From contig CAUYUJ010004288.1 of the NCBI GenBank assembly GCA_963575745.1, forward strand, positions 1 through 64,000: 64,000 nucleotides of DNA, written 5' to 3'. The notes beneath the pieces were generated by a model. The model was not told the origin of the DNA and searched no databases. It saw nothing but the letters and a program-made list of their open reading frames with translations. A program made the translations under genes and the position numbers. Shown here one piece after another: positions 41,352 to 52,395 of this stretch (positions are counted from its first letter, which is position 1; every line of letters begins with the position of its first letter). This DNA comes from Prorocentrum cordatum. Its lineage: Eukaryota; Sar; Dinophyceae; Prorocentrales; Prorocentraceae.

Positions 41352-42901
41352 GCTGGTATTTTCATGCTGGTGCAGTCTCTTGGAAGAGTAAGTCCAGGCG
41401 CTATGTATCTCTTGTCCAGTCTGTTCTGATATGCGGCACTGAAGGTGCGACCTGGGATGCGGCTTCGTTGTATCGCCCAAACGTGTTGGAGGGTCGATGT
41501 TTGTGCCGTATGGCGGTGTCACGGAAGCCCGACGGCGTCTCTTGGAATATCTGGAAGCCAGCCCATATGCATTTTGTGAGGGGGAAGTTCCATCTGTGTC
41601 ATTTCCAGTCTGCGGTGCGGCGTGTGCTGACGAGATTGTGGCAGTTTGGCCGCGATGTCGCATCTTACATCCTTTGCGTCTCTGCTGGCGTTGGGCAGAA
41701 ACGACGGAGTACATGTTGTCCTGGGCCAGGTGAGCAGTCTGTTGGCAGTCGGGCTCCCCGGGATGCCAGATGCTGCTTATGTGCTGTTGTCCTCGCTGGG
41801 GGTCTCTCCGAACAGGGGCGAGCGTGGCCGCGAGACCCATGGGGAGTTGGAGGGATGCGTCTACACTTAACGGAGGAGGGCGGGAGGAGTTGCAGCGGGC
41901 GAGTGCCCGTGGTATCACATGTTCGAAGTTATGTATCAGATTGGCCATCACGACTGGTGGAAGGCATGCGATTTTTCCCAAGCGTCCTTTGTGAGCTGTG
42001 GACGTGATTATCTTCGGCACTGCCGTGTGAGCTCGGCCTTCGAGTACTTTCTATTACCGGGTCGACGTGGTGGGGGGCATGGGCAGGAGGAGGTGAAGGA
42101 GGGATGCGAGGAGATGTGTGCTCGGCCACTGTCGGAAGCAGAATGCACCAGGAGAGCCGTGCGTCTGGCCTCTTTCTTCAAACGCTGCACTGTTTGGGAT
42201 ATTTGTGAAGATGGGGTGGGGATGGAGTTTCGCGATTCTCTTCTGGCATGCAATTGGGTGTCCTGGTGTCTGGAAGGTCGGGGGAGGGGCTCGCGGTGAT
42301 GGCCATCGGTATCGGACTCGTGATGATCGTGTCGTTACTCGTCTCGAGGCGCTTTCCATGCGCTGGATTCGACCGAGTTCCAGGGGGTCGGATTTTGTCA
42401 AACATGAATTTCGGGAGGGAAACGCTCGGGCGGATGAACTTACGCACGGAGCTAGGGAAGGGAAGTGTTTTCAATATCTCGACTTCTATGCGGCATATCC
42501 ACCTGATATCCACCTGATGAATAGGCTTACTTTCATTTGATTGGCCTCCGCGGTAACTTTGACGGCGGAGTTGATGCGTCTGGAGTTGGCGTGGGATGGT
42601 GGTTGCAAATTGGGTTCGATCCTGTCCATCACGGTCTCCCTCCCTTACCATGAGCAGTTGAGGAAGCGTGCGCGTGTGTTGTGCAAGTATCCGCAGACCT
42701 CTGGCGTGATGTCGGAGAATGTGCCTCCACGCTGCCGCGCATTGCATTATCACCAATGCTGAGCTCTCTGCGCTTGAGGGCCTCCTAGAGGCCGCGGAGG
42801 AGGTTTTTCGCTTCTTGCGGCTCGAGGAGTGCTGGGCCGCTCTCTGGGGACTACGCTTGGTTAGGCTTTCTGGAGCCTGACGCGCTCCTCCCCAAAAAAA
42901 A
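41352..42901 (+). mobile_element. Family A LINE copy, 5'-truncated
   Basis: Begins right after AACCTGGTTGAC (41,340-41,351) and ends in A8 followed by CTTGGTTGAC and the right hairpin arm (GGTATACCGCCGG). It corresponds to about 14,100-15,957 of the intact element. The upstream fragment and this copy are head to tail. Confidence 0.8.
41358..42810 (+). pseudogene. ORF2 C-terminal half, frameshifted
   Basis: SKSRRYVSLVQSVLICGTEGATWDAASLY, in shifted blocks, matches AKCRRYITRVQSILTYGSQGISWDRDSLH of the intact copy. WNIWKPAHMHFVRGKF and RRVLTRLWQFGRDVASY follow. Later blocks give EECARPLSEAECTRRAVRLAS-like sequence and then RNase H-like motifs: FRDSLLACNWVSW (about 42,228), FREGNARADELTHGA (about 42,409), LRGNFDGG...GVGVGWW (about 42,545) and ITNAELSALEGLLEAA (about 42,750). 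At least four frame changes. Confidence 0.65.
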
Positions 42902-43752
42902 CTTGGTTGACGGTATACCGCCGGCGCCAAGTTTGGGTTTGCCTCGCAGAGCTCTTCGGAACGATGAGCTAGAGGAATTCCGGCGCGGGGTGGAGCTAGT
43001 TGACCGACCCCGCCAGGGCGGGCAACGTGGTTACTTGGGGTCGGTTTTTTGAAGATTGTCGGCACCGACGACGATGACGACAACAACAACAATCATAACA
43101 GCAACAAACAACATCAAACAACGAACATACGCCGAACAGCGGAATCACACTTCAGCTACGCACCCAGGGACAATCAATGACCGTTCGACCCCTTCACTCC
43201 GATGGGTGAGAGTGAGTGTGAGTATGAACCAGCGTGTTGCGGATGCCTGTGTGTGAATGGGTCTGAGTATGATTGAGTGTAATATTATTGAACCAGAGCA
43301 TGGGTCAGGGCATCCTTGGAATTGTTTTTGCTTCGTGTCGTTCCCTGTGTTAGACAGTCCAACGGAGTGCGGACAGGATACGCAAGAGGCAATCCGCACT
43401 ATCCATCGTAAAACCACACGGCCGTGTGGTTGCACAATCTCACAGCTTTTGCGTCCCCCAAAGGGCAGGCGAATTTTGGCGACATATTTTCCCAAACGTG
43501 AGTTGGCATCAGGCGGATCCCATAATATGAGACGGCTCCGAATCCGAGCAGTCAAGAACATGTGGTCGACTGGGCCACCACTATGGAGTTGTCGGGGGAC
43601 ACCCGAGTGAAGGTTTGTCGCGAAACATTTGTTCGGCACGATTGTCGTGTAACGTCATAGTAATATCGTCGTCGCTATCCGTGGACATGTTGGCTTTCTT
43701 TCCAATTGTTGTGGCCTTCCCGAGTGTATTATAGCACAGACTTGTCTTCGCC
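42902..43752. other. End of repeat mosaic and non-coding stretch with (ACA)n
   Basis: 42,902-43,050 is the last plus-strand piece of the CCTCGTAGAGC-type module (CTCGCAGAGCTCTTCGGAACG). 43,066-43,130 is an imperfect (ACA)n/(GAC)n tract. The remaining 600 bp has ORFs on both strands (117 and 164 codons) with no recognisable features; I see no supported gene. The character of the sequence changes here from repeat mosaic to single-copy-looking DNA. Confidence 0.6.
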
Positions 43753-44463
43753 ATGTGGAGTATTTTTTTAGTCTTCGCTTTGTTTCGATTGTCCGACTCT
43801 TGCAACGCAACGCGGCAGTGTACATACCCCTCCGACAACGCATACACCGTAAATTACACCGTCACGTCCGATGGTCGGCACATCGTGAATGCTTCCCTAG
43901 TGCACGATTGCTGTGCGATAATGCCCGTAGTGCCTCTTGTCGACACTGGCGCGGGCTCACTTGCTCGAATCCGCGAGCCTCCCTCAATGGATGCGGCTGG
44001 TGTTATTTGCCCGAGCTGGCCCGAGGATGTTATGCTCGTTCAAGGATTAAGCCCTTGGCGGAACGCCAGTCTCTATAGCCGTCCAAAAGTTTTCTTCAGC
44101 GATGGCCTTGATCACGATTCAGCTGGGGTGGGCCATTTCATGCCCACCACAGGATTACCGGGGTGCAGAAAACCCCATCCCTTCTATACAAAGTATTTGC
44201 TTGCCCGGTCAGAGGACTGTTCAGTGGCGGAAGGCATCCCCGTGCTGGGCTCTAAGAACGCTCCAGACGCAGCCATGTTGAAGGCGGGAGAGACGATTGC
44301 CGAAATGCTCAGGCAGATCGACGGCAAATTGCCAGGCCTTCGCCGGTCGATGGTGCAGCATGCGCAGCGCTTCGCTGTCTGGCCCGACGCCGAGCGCAGG
44401 CTCGACACGTGTGAGCTCTGTAAGACGATTGATCCATTTTTCGATTGTCATTCCCACATATAG
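43753..44463 (+). CDS. Putative secreted zinc metallopeptidase, first exon
   Basis: A 236-codon frame starting MWSIFLVFALFRLSDSCNA, a convincing signal peptide with a hydrophobic core and small residues at the likely cleavage site. Cys-rich extracellular-looking sequence follows, with N-x-S/T sites such as NYT and NAS. Residues about 150-235 (KAGETIAEMLRQIDGKLPGLRRSM...) resemble the segment that precedes the HExxH helix in a family of extracellular metallopeptidases, where a helical domain and a DTCELC-like disulfide region lead to the active site. The HExxH part follows at 44,642-44,862 in another frame, so an intron (about 44,455-44,640, ending ACATAG) or a frameshift is inferred. The host gene call rests on the signal peptide and the downstream motif together. 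Confidence 0.55.
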   Translation: MWSIFLVFALFRLSDSCNATRQCTYPSDNAYTVNYTVTSDGRHIVNASLVHDCCAIMPVVPLVDTGAGSLARIREPPSMDAAGVICPSWPEDVMLVQGLSPWRNASLYSRPKVFFSDGLDHDSAGVGHFMPTTGLPGCRKPHPFYTKYLLARSEDCSVAEGIPVLGSKNAPDAAMLKAGETIAEMLRQIDGKLPGLRRSMVQHAQRFAVWPDAERRLDTCELCKTIDPFFDCHSHI

Positions 44464-44641
44464 AGGAGCAACCACGGCGTAAAGATAAACTTTCGGATGC
44501 ACGTGCGGATTCGTTGGATCTACGCTGGACCCCCTCTTCGGCGGGCGGAACGCGCCAGGGGAGCCCAACGTGGATCCAAGAACTCAGTGCGGAACTTCCA
44601 AGGGTTATGTTTAAGTCGTTCTGGCTTCTTGTAACATAGAT

Positions 44642-44862
44642 TCCCGAGCTGGAAGAGATACGAGTTACCACCCCGAAGTGCCGCAGTGTGTGGAGGGCGG
44701 CGGCGGTGGCGGGTTGTCGATGCCCACCAGCTTCACCGAGGAGTACGGCATTCCGTACCTGGAGGCCGACGGCACCGTGCGCGACTCCTTCTGTGGCACG
44801 AACGTCGTCGCGCACGAGTTCTTCCACTCCATCCACGACGTCGGAATCCAGGACAGGGGGAG
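44642..44862 (+). CDS. Putative metallopeptidase active-site exon (HEFFH)
   Basis: Open frame SRAGRDTSYHPEVPQC, then MPTSFTEEYGIPYLEADG, then GTNVVAHEFFHSIHDVGI. HEFFH (codons 44,813-44,827) in a hydrophobic helix is the zincin active-site signature, with two zinc-binding His and the catalytic Glu. A third ligand would lie downstream. Coding sense ends at 44,862, where a (GGA)n/(GAT)n microsatellite takes over in the same frame, giving Arg-rich and then Asp/Glu-rich nonsense. The exon probably ends near ATCCAG just before the repeat. The third ligand and the rest of the protein are not identified. Confidence 0.55.
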
Positions 44863-45025
44863 GATGAGGAGGAGGAGGAGGAGGAGGAGGAGGAGGAGGA
44901 GGAGGAGGGATGAGGATGGGGATGAGGAGGATGAGGATGAGGACGAGGATGAGGATGAGGATGAGGCTGAGGATGAGGATGATGAGGAGGAGTAGAGTAG
45001 GAGGAGGAGGAGGAGGAGGAGGAGC
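44863..45025 (+). repeat. (GGA)n/(GAT)n microsatellite
   Basis: About 55 trinucleotides, first GGA then mixed GAT/GAG/GAC, then GGA again. It abuts the HEFFH exon, and the long frames on both strands here are repeat artefacts. Confidence 0.9.
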
Positions 45026-46189
45026 GCACGCCCTGACGCTCCCCTGGTTCACCGGGGGCGGCTTGGCGCCCCACACGGACCTCCTGCTTTTCTGGGGGAG
45101 GCGGGGGGAGCCAGGCCCCCCTCCTGCCCAAAACATCGAATGCATGAAGACTTCAGCCATGTGCCCTACCGCCCGCTTGCCGAAGCGTGCTTTCTTGAAC
45201 GTTTTGTTGCCGTTTTTTTTGATGCCGTTCGTATTCTTTTTTTCCTGGGAGGGTCTCGGGGGTCTTGTCGTCGTGGCGGGAGCTCCCCAGGAGGTATGTT
45301 CGGAGGAGGGCCAGTTGAGACAACGGCGGCTCTCCCGCCTGGCGCACTTCCGCTCAAAATCGGTCCCTGGACCGCTTCGGGCTCGTAATGGCCGCTTTCT
45401 GGCAAATCCAGCCGTGGCGACCAGAAGCCTGCAGGAGGCTAAGAAAGGAGGAGGAACGCCAGGGAGGGCCGCCGTTGTTTCGACTGGCCTCCTATATGAT
45501 CTGATGGGAAGTCAGCTTCTCAACCGAGGACGTCGCACGGCCGCTCTTCCTGAGGATCGAGCGTGCCGCAGCGCGGGCGGTCCGAGAAGGCCTCTACGTG
45601 CACCACCCTGGGGCCAGAGACGACGGCTGCAACGATGACTTTACGAGGTGACTGCTGGCCAGAAACTCCAGCGTCCCAGAACTCCGTCGGTATTTTTTTT
45701 CGATCGGGGCGTTTTCCTCGATCTCGGCCCCAGGGGTCCGTTATCGAGGCCTGGGACCATCGAACACGTATTTGTGGCGAACAGCCGGCCTTTGGGGGAG
45801 GGGGTCGGAATTTGTAGGGCCGCCCATGGAGAAAAGCACATCGCCTGCTGTCCTGGCTGGCATCTTCTGCAACAGCAGGCGGGGGACCGCAGAGGGAACG
45901 TCATCCCAGGGGGGGGGGAACGGACTCAGCTTGATGCTCACATTTCCTCCTTCCAGGCGCCGTGTGGAGCGATTTCCCCCCAGACCCCACCTCTGCCCAT
46001 ACCCCACCTTTACGCCCCCCCGCGCACGGGGTCTGGGTGAGTGCACGCTGTATAGCTGCCACTCTGCCCACGCCCCTCGAAACCCGAAGGGGACAGCCTG
46101 TATGCCTACCAGGGGGGTGAATCGGCCAGTGGGGCCCAGGCCGCGCTGGTTGGGATAGGGATCGGTGAAACGATGCTCAGCACTCAGGT
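45026..46189. other. No supported gene
   Basis: Moderately GC-rich single-copy-looking DNA. Frames up to 240 codons exist but are low-complexity (Pro/Arg/Gly) and lack motifs. If the metallopeptidase gene is real, this would be intron sequence between the HEFFH exon and the candidate exon at 46,190. Confidence 0.5.
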
Positions 46190-46380
46190 GCGTGGCGTAC
46201 GAGTTCATTGTGAAGGCGCACATGCTCTGGAACGGTTTTCCAGCAGATCCGCGAGAATTTCCATACCGCTCCCGCAGTGAGATGAAAGCGAAAGCCCCTT
46301 GGATCGCAGAGCTGGTCTTCGAAATGTTCGAGGACGGGACATGGAATCCATCCCTCGGAGCCGTGATCGAGACGCCCAGG
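46190..46380 (+). CDS. Candidate downstream exon of the metallopeptidase
   Basis: After an AG acceptor-like CACTCAG, the frame reads VAYEFIVKAHMLWNGF, then EMKAKAPWIAELVFEMFEDGTWNP. In extracellular zincins of this general type, the third ligand region (a tyrosine/glutamate-containing EY or YEF helix) is followed by a line of the form D-P-E-L-x3-L-x2-VF-x-D, which this recalls. No splice sites were verified and the link to 44.8 kb is inference. Confidence 0.35.
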
Positions 46381-47590
46381 GATCAGACCTTCGGCTTGGC
46401 ATGCAGGACAGCGCCAGGCTCCGCTCTCTGTGGCGCGCCACTGAGCGCAGAATATGTGGGACCGCCCATGGCGGAGGTCTTGGCGCGCTGTGGTGGCAGC
46501 TGTTGGACCGAGGGCGACCGGTCACACCCACCGCACGTGCCCTCGTCATTGCTTTTGGTATGAAAGATCGCCAGGGGCGCCCAATAATCGATCGCATCCA
46601 CAAGCTATCACCGTCGCAGTCTTCGTCCTTGTCGTGGTCGTGGCAGAAATCATCGTCGTGTTCGTTGTCGGCGTCGTTCTCATCATCATGGTGAGATCCG
46701 TGCATGCAATGAATTTCCTTCCCAGACAAGGCCTCCTTGCGTTCCGCGGCCCCGTGGAAACGCTGCCCCCCCTCCAAAAATGTCAGTCTTGCAGCCCAGA
46801 GGGTCGCAGGAGGACAACTATACAGATCCACCTCGTTCCTCCCCCCTGCCAAGGAAGAAGGGAATCCATGCAGATGAGGAGCGAGGAGGGACGAGGAAGA
46901 AGGTGGGTCTGTGTAGCTGTTCGGCTCAAGATGCTTTCGCCGTTTCGCCAGCCCACAGAAGCGGTGATGCACTACCTCCGATTTTGAAATTGTTGTTCGC
47001 CGCTTAGCATGACGCTGTCTGCGTGTAGTTGCTGCTGGGTCGTCCTCCTCTTCATCCACTGCTGTTGCGGTGCTTCTGGGGACCGGAGGCCTCGGGGGTG
47101 GCCTCCTGGGGGCTTTTTCGTGCTCTGGGGGCGGGTCTGTGTAGCTCTTCGATCCCTGTAGGTGCCCAGGATGTTGAGATGCTCCTCGCTTTGGTGGTGC
47201 CGACGGGATGAGCCACATGGTGCCTGTGCCGACGCTCCCGCTGCTCTCCCGCGGGAGCGTGACACAGGGACCACGGCTCTCCTCACGTCCCTCCTTGGTG
47301 CTCCTCCTCCTCCTCGGTCTGCAGGCAGTTTCGCGTCCTGCACACCCCCTGCAGTGCCGCCCCTGGCGGACTTTCGAGGATATCCGAGTTCCGAGTTCCG
47401 AGTTCCTCCTCCTCCCTTCTCGTTCTTTCTGCATTTGATGCTATGTGCTTCCTCCTTCAAGCTGGCCCAACCCACTCCGTTCTCACGCCAGGCAGCCCGG
47501 ATGTTGGTTGGGGCCGTCTTTCACGCAACAGAATTTGGAAGCTTCGCGTTTCCCTGCCAGCCCATGCAGAAGTGATGTTCAGGCGAACTG
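46381..47590. other. No supported gene; TCG/TCA-rich tract at 46,610-46,690
   Basis: 46,610-46,690 is an imperfect (TCG)n/(TCA)n run. A 409-codon minus-strand frame spans 46,205-47,434 but is His/Asp/Arg-rich low complexity and covers the candidate exon on the other strand; I do not consider it coding. Confidence 0.5.
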
Positions 47591-47599
47591 CCTTGATTA

Positions 47600-48370
47600 G
47601 ATGACTGTTGGCCTCTCTCAATGGCGTCCTTGAGAGGCTCCGTTGGCGCCCGAAGCCGCCTTTGGGCTGTCTTGAGGTCTCCTGGAGGCATGTTGGGATT
47701 TTTTGATATTGAGATCCTCTCGGGTGTATTGGAAACCATCGTGACGCCATCTTGGAGGACATCCTTCAAACAAGGGGGCGGCCCGGATTAGGATTGCCCC
47801 TCTCGGGCTCAAGCGGCTACCTTTTGAACTATTTTGAAGCGCTGTTGGGTGCTCTTGGGGCCGTCTTGGAGCCATTTGAGAGCCTTTGGGGTTCTCTTGA
47901 GACCTCCTTGGGGCCCTCTTGGAAGCAATTGAGGACCTCTTTGGGCCATCTTCGAGGATGTCGATCAACAAGAACTATGCGTCCTTAGTTAGCGCCACCC
48001 CTTCCTCTCCTCAGGAGCTCCCACAGCTGTCTCTTGGAGCACTCTTGGAGCGCTCTTGGGCCTCTCTTGGGGCTCTCTCAGGTCCCCTTGGAGCCATCTT
48101 CAGGCTTCCAAAACTCATGGCGAGCGAACGTGCGAGAAGGCACACATTTCTGTTTCCTGCGGATTTTGAAGGATTTTTGGCCTTCTCGGGAGCGTTCTTG
48201 GGAAGCTCCGTGGCCACTTGAGGCCGTCTTGGAGCTGTCTTGGAGCATTCTTGGGGCCTCTTGGTAGCATCCTGGATTCCCCTCAAAGCCATCTGCGACA
48301 TCTCAAGCCGTTTTGGAGGTCATCCAGAGCTCTTGAGGCCCTCTTGGAGCCGTTCTGGGCCAGCAGAGAC
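47600..48370 (+). repeat. Degenerate 11-bp minisatellite (CTTGGAGCxCT type)
   Basis: At 48,032-48,090 the period is plain: CTTGGAGCACT, CTTGGAGCGCT, CTTGGGCCTCT, CTTGGGGCTCT, CTCAGGTCCCC. The rest of the tract shows the same words with drift. Related tracts on the opposite strand lie at 48,760-48,890 and 49,640-50,180. Confidence 0.65.
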
Positions 48371-48458
48371 CCTCTGACCTCCACCCTCCCGCATCATTAC
48401 AGACCCGGGGGTGGGGACTTGCCTTGACGGAGCGGATGAATCCTTCCAGTCGCCCTCA

Positions 48459-48488
48459 GGACGCGCCACACCAGCGTGTGGCGCGTCC
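48459..48488. other. Perfect 13-bp inverted repeat with 4-nt loop
   Basis: GGACGCGCCACAC (48,459-48,471), loop CAGC, GTGTGGCGCGTCC (48,476-48,488). GC-rich and perfect, in sequence that otherwise shows no structure. No T run follows, so it is not a bacterial-type terminator. Confidence 0.7.
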
Positions 48489-48759
48489 AAGACGGCGCTG
48501 GTGAGGCCGAACACGGGCAGCATGGGCGTTCGTAAGGCGGGCAAGGCAAGAGGTGTATTGTGCATACAGCATATGGTCCAGTATGGTGACATAGGATAGC
48601 GGTGCTGGTGCGCTGAGGCATCCAGAGCGTCACGGGAGCGGTCCGACGAGGGCACGAACATCTCATTGGTCTGGAGAGACAAACATCTTGCGAACAACAC
48701 GAGTTTTTTTCCATTGATTGTTTTTTTTCGCTTCCCTGCTTCCGACGGGCTCTTCAGGC

Positions 48760-48890
48760 CTCTGGATGGTCGCAGGACGGCCGAAGACAGGCCCCAGCAG
48801 GGCCCATGAGGAGCCCAAGACGGCTCCAGAGGCCCCCCAGAGGCCCCCAGACCTTTCCAGAACGGCCTCCAGAGGGACCCACCCAGATCC
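48760..48890 (-). repeat. 11-12 bp minisatellite, opposite orientation
   Basis: AGGAGCCCAAGACGGCTCCAG and GAGGCCCCCCAGAGGCCCCC are the complement of the 47.6-48.4 kb words. Confidence 0.55.
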
Positions 48891-48984
48891 TTTCAAGTTG
48901 TTGACAAGCTAGTAAAGCCCATCTACCCTTGGGAGCTGGAAATCATTGAATGTTAGCCAGCGTGGACCTCAAACAGTCATTTCT

Positions 48985-49345
48985 TGCAACAGATGCAGTG
49001 CACTACATTTGATGCAACCTATTTGATGCAATCAATGCGGTGCAATCTAGGTGGTGCAGAACACGTGGTGCAATCTATGTGGTACAAAGCAATGCAAACC
49101 ATTCCAACGCAATGCAAGGCAATGCAAGGCAATGCAAGGCGATGCAACGCAATTCAAGCAATGTAACCTGATGGAAAGCAGAGCAAAACAATGGATTGCC
49201 ATGCAACGCAATGCAGAAACATGCAGATCAGAACAAGACAATGCAACACGATGCAAAGCAAGGCAAAGCGATGCAAAACGATTGCAACGCAGTAGTGCAG
49301 TGTACCGCGATTGATTGCGATGCAATGCGAATGCAGTGCAACGGG
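48985..49345 (+). repeat. ATGCAA-type short tandem repeat
   Basis: Some 40 repeats of GCAATGCAAxG and shortened forms (period mostly 5 and 10 bp: AATGCAAGGC). It leads into a GGCGACGGC-rich stretch at 49,340-49,475. Non-coding. Confidence 0.8.
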
Positions 49346-49639
49346 CGGCGACGGCCGGACGGCGGCGGCGGGCGGCGACGGCGACAGCAAGCGCGGCGAC
49401 CGACACCTCATCGTAGAAGTAGCGGCGACGGACGGGAGGCAACGGGCGGCGACGGCGACAACAAGGCGGGCGGACCGACACCCGGGCCAAATCCCTTACA
49501 GACCAAGTAAGAACCCCTAGTGGCAAACATGGTTTGGAGAACAATCATTCGTTGCTCTACGGGACTGGCGTACGCTGCGTTCACATTGCCTCTGCAAGGC
49601 ATGGCACAGGCGAGACGGCTTCCAATATGGGCTCGAAAA

Positions 49640-50180
49640 TGGAGGAAGATTTCCCAAGATGGTCCCAGAGGGCCTCCGTCAGGCGTCCAAGAGGACTCCA
49701 GACCGCCACTCGGCGGGCTCAGGTGGCCACGGAGCTCCTCCAGACGTGTCCCCGCGGATGTAGCAAAATCTTTGAAACCAGATGTATTGTTCCATGATTT
49801 GGGCCTTAGTCGCTTCTTTACTCCCAATGGGGTCATGCGGCCTGATGATTGTTTCAAGACGGCCCAAGCGAGGGTCCTGGATGGCCAGGGGCTTTCAAAA
49901 CTTCTCCAGGAGGGCCCCAAGGCGGGTCCAAACCTGTACAGCTCTCAAAATTCCCAAAGCGGGCCCCAAGACGGGCCCCAAGAGGGGTCCCAATCCCGGC
50001 GAAACCGCCAACATGTGCCAGCGTCCCCAGCGCTCATTTGGCCCCACGACAGCAACAGGAGGTCTTCAGAGGGCCCAAGAGGCGCCAAGAGAGCTCCCAA
50101 ACAGTTCACGGGACACCCAAAGGGTCCCCAAGACGATTTTACAAAAGCTTCCGTAGAGTCCCAAGAGTTCCCCTCGATCC
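49640..50180 (-). repeat. 11-12 bp minisatellite, long tract
   Basis: For example AGAGGGCCTCC, GTCAGGCGTCC, AAGAGGACTCC at 49,667-49,699, and AAAGCGGGCCCC, AAGACGGGCCCC, AAGAGGGGTCCC at about 49,957-49,992. A 365-codon plus-strand frame over the area is Gln/Pro/Arg low complexity. Confidence 0.6.
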
Positions 50181-52205
50181 TCACATCAACGGAATGCTAC
50201 GTAGCCCAACTGCGCAGCGCGCTGGACGACAGGAGGAGGCAGGCAGGAAGGAGAGGAGAGGATTTGACGACGAGCATAGAGACGACGACGAGGACGATAG
50301 CACCCTTGAGCAACGAAATCAGCACAGCAGACCAGCGCGTCTCCCCAGCAGGGTTAGGCGATTGGGGGAGTCTTGGGGCGTTGGGTAGGTGGAGGGGTAA
50401 AATGGGTTGGGGGAGGAAACGGGCTAAACCACCTGCGCCTAGAGGGCTGGTGGGAGTCCCCAGGGTCGAGGTCGCCGCATGGCGCCTCGGCAGCAGCAGA
50501 GTTCTCATGGCCACACGCCTGCCAGGCGCTCCAACCTCCCTCCTCGTCCGATTCGGTTCCCGTATTCGGCCCAGTGCTCGCGCGGCGCTGTCGTGCAGCC
50601 CGGCGCGGCCAACCTGACTCGATTCCGATCTTCCGTGCCGACGCGGCCTGGTCCGACGCAAGTTCCGACCCGATCCGAGTTCCCGATCAAGTGAGCCCTC
50701 CGAAGCCGATGCCTCTTTCCCTTGCGCGCGCTGCGGCGAGAGTCCACTGTCCCTTCGGGGGGCGGCGTGGGGTGGCTCGGCAAGACGTGGAGTCGAGCTT
50801 CAACGGAGCAGGGTCCGCTTCCGACGGCCCCGCGGGGATTCCAGGGGGGACGCCCTGAAGATTCGTGATCCGTAGCGGCGGGTTCGCGCCGCGTTGACGC
50901 GGCGGAGATCTAAGCGGGGGCGTGTAAGGTCGAACACCGTCAGTGGGCTGGAATGAGAGTGTGCGACGATCTTTGTTATCGATCGTTCAAGGTTTAGTGA
51001 TTCACTGGGTGCCCGAAACCACCGCCAACATCATCGCGGCGGAAACCTGCCATAATTTGGTTGCCCTTTTAGCTTCGCCCATCACGTTCGAACTTCTGCG
51101 TCTCGGGTGTGGCGCTTCCGTCTTTCTTTTCGCCTTTGCGGTCGCGTCGAATACATGTTCCGTTCGACCATCTCGTATAGCAGTGTTAATTTTCTTGTTG
51201 TTTGCTCCTTTTCTGCCCCGCCTCGTCCCACCACCCAACATTTTTTTTTGTTTATTTGTTTGTTTTTTGTTTGTTTCACCCCCAGGATCTTCATCTGTTG
51301 CCTTCTGCTTTGAATGTCGCAGGCGCGATCGTGATCGCCGCCTTGTTGGTGTCACCTCCCGTCGTTTTCTAGGTCATCAACTCGCCCTTACATTCTTGCT
51401 GCCTTGCAGGGGGACGCGTATGACATAATTGGTTTCCAGGTTCTAAACAGTTTGCAATGGGAAAGCCCGTCATTCTTTGAATCCATCAGGCCCTTGGGTT
51501 TCAGCGTCGGGCTTTCTTGTGGAGGCCTCTTGTGGCTGAAGTCCTGCTCTATCATCTGTCGGTCGTTCTTTCGTGGCGCCGCATAGCAAGGTACAGGGTG
51601 AGGTGGGGTGGCTTTCCAAGAAGGCAAGGGGCCTTTCAGAGACATAGTCGCCCCCCCCCAAAGCGTACGGTACACGCCTTTTAACAAGCGGGTGGCCTTC
51701 TTCCCCCCGCCTCCCTGTGCGTGTGAAGAATACGACGTCAGGTCTCTGGCAGGTTCCGTCCTCTGGGGGCTCTCGCATGACCCCCAGGGCCGCCAGTCCA
51801 AGGGAAGTGGTCGGGACCAGACCTTCGGAGGCCCCGATATTTGGGGCATTCTGCTCCCTGGGAAGAGGCCGCGTCTTGCACCACCAGGTCTTTAAGGTGC
51901 ACATTCCGGCGAGGTCATCACGAGGGCCTTCGTCGCAATCAACGTACTTATTTCTGGGTTTCCAGACATGCGATGGCTTGGTTTTTCGATACTGCGGTGT
52001 CCCCGGAAGTCCCGACCCCTTCCCCAGGATTGCTTTTCATCCAGAGCCGTCTTCTGACGGTCCGGGAGCCCAGCGAGGGCCCCTGGAGGGAGAAAAGTGC
52101 AAAACACCTTCCCGTCGTGACTTTTCGCACGCCGCGAACTTGTTCATTTCCCCGCAACACTCTACGCGCCGCCAGCTACCGACTGGCACCTGCCAGGGGC
52201 AGTTG
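50181..52205. other. No supported gene
   Basis: Single-copy-looking DNA. 50,943-51,428 has an open frame with hydrophobic stretches over T-rich sequence (TTTTTTTTTGTTTATTTGTTTG at about 51,240), which I attribute to composition. Frames of 150-240 codons near 51.4-52.4 kb have no motifs. Confidence 0.5.
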
Positions 52206-52395
52206 GGGAGGGATAGGTTCAGGAGGGGATGCATCGACCCCCAGTCGCCCATTCCTCGCCGATCGTGGCCCGATAGCCCATCCCTCCCAGAAACGTGCGG
52301 ATTCGTGATCGGGGGCCTACTGCCGATCTATCGGCGATGCGTCTCCGATTCCAACTCGATGTTTCCTCCCCCGAGCTGGTCCCCCCATATCGTGG
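52206..52395 (+). repeat. Dispersed repeat shared with 61,378-61,562
   Basis: Both copies share GGGATAGG-TCAG-GGGGATG-ATCGA at the left, GGCCCGAT-GCCCA-CCCTCC in the middle and ATCGGCG, CGATTCCA-CTCGATG-TTCCTCCCC at the right. Diverged but collinear over about 185 bp. Confidence 0.65.

Noticed and set aside
43145-43640. Gene on either strand upstream of the metallopeptidase (117 and 164 codons)
   Set aside because: No motifs, no signal of composition, and the two frames overlap each other almost entirely.
44309-45160. 283-codon minus-strand frame with poly-Pro and Leu/Ile runs
   Set aside because: Complement of the metallopeptidase exon and of the GGA/GAT microsatellite.
46205-47434. 409-codon minus-strand frame
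   Set aside because: Low-complexity His/Asp/Arg-rich composition, no motifs, and it opposes the better-supported candidate exon.
50943-51428. 161-codon frame with hydrophobic segments, possible membrane protein
   Set aside because: Hydrophobicity comes from a T-rich tract; no start context or conserved features.
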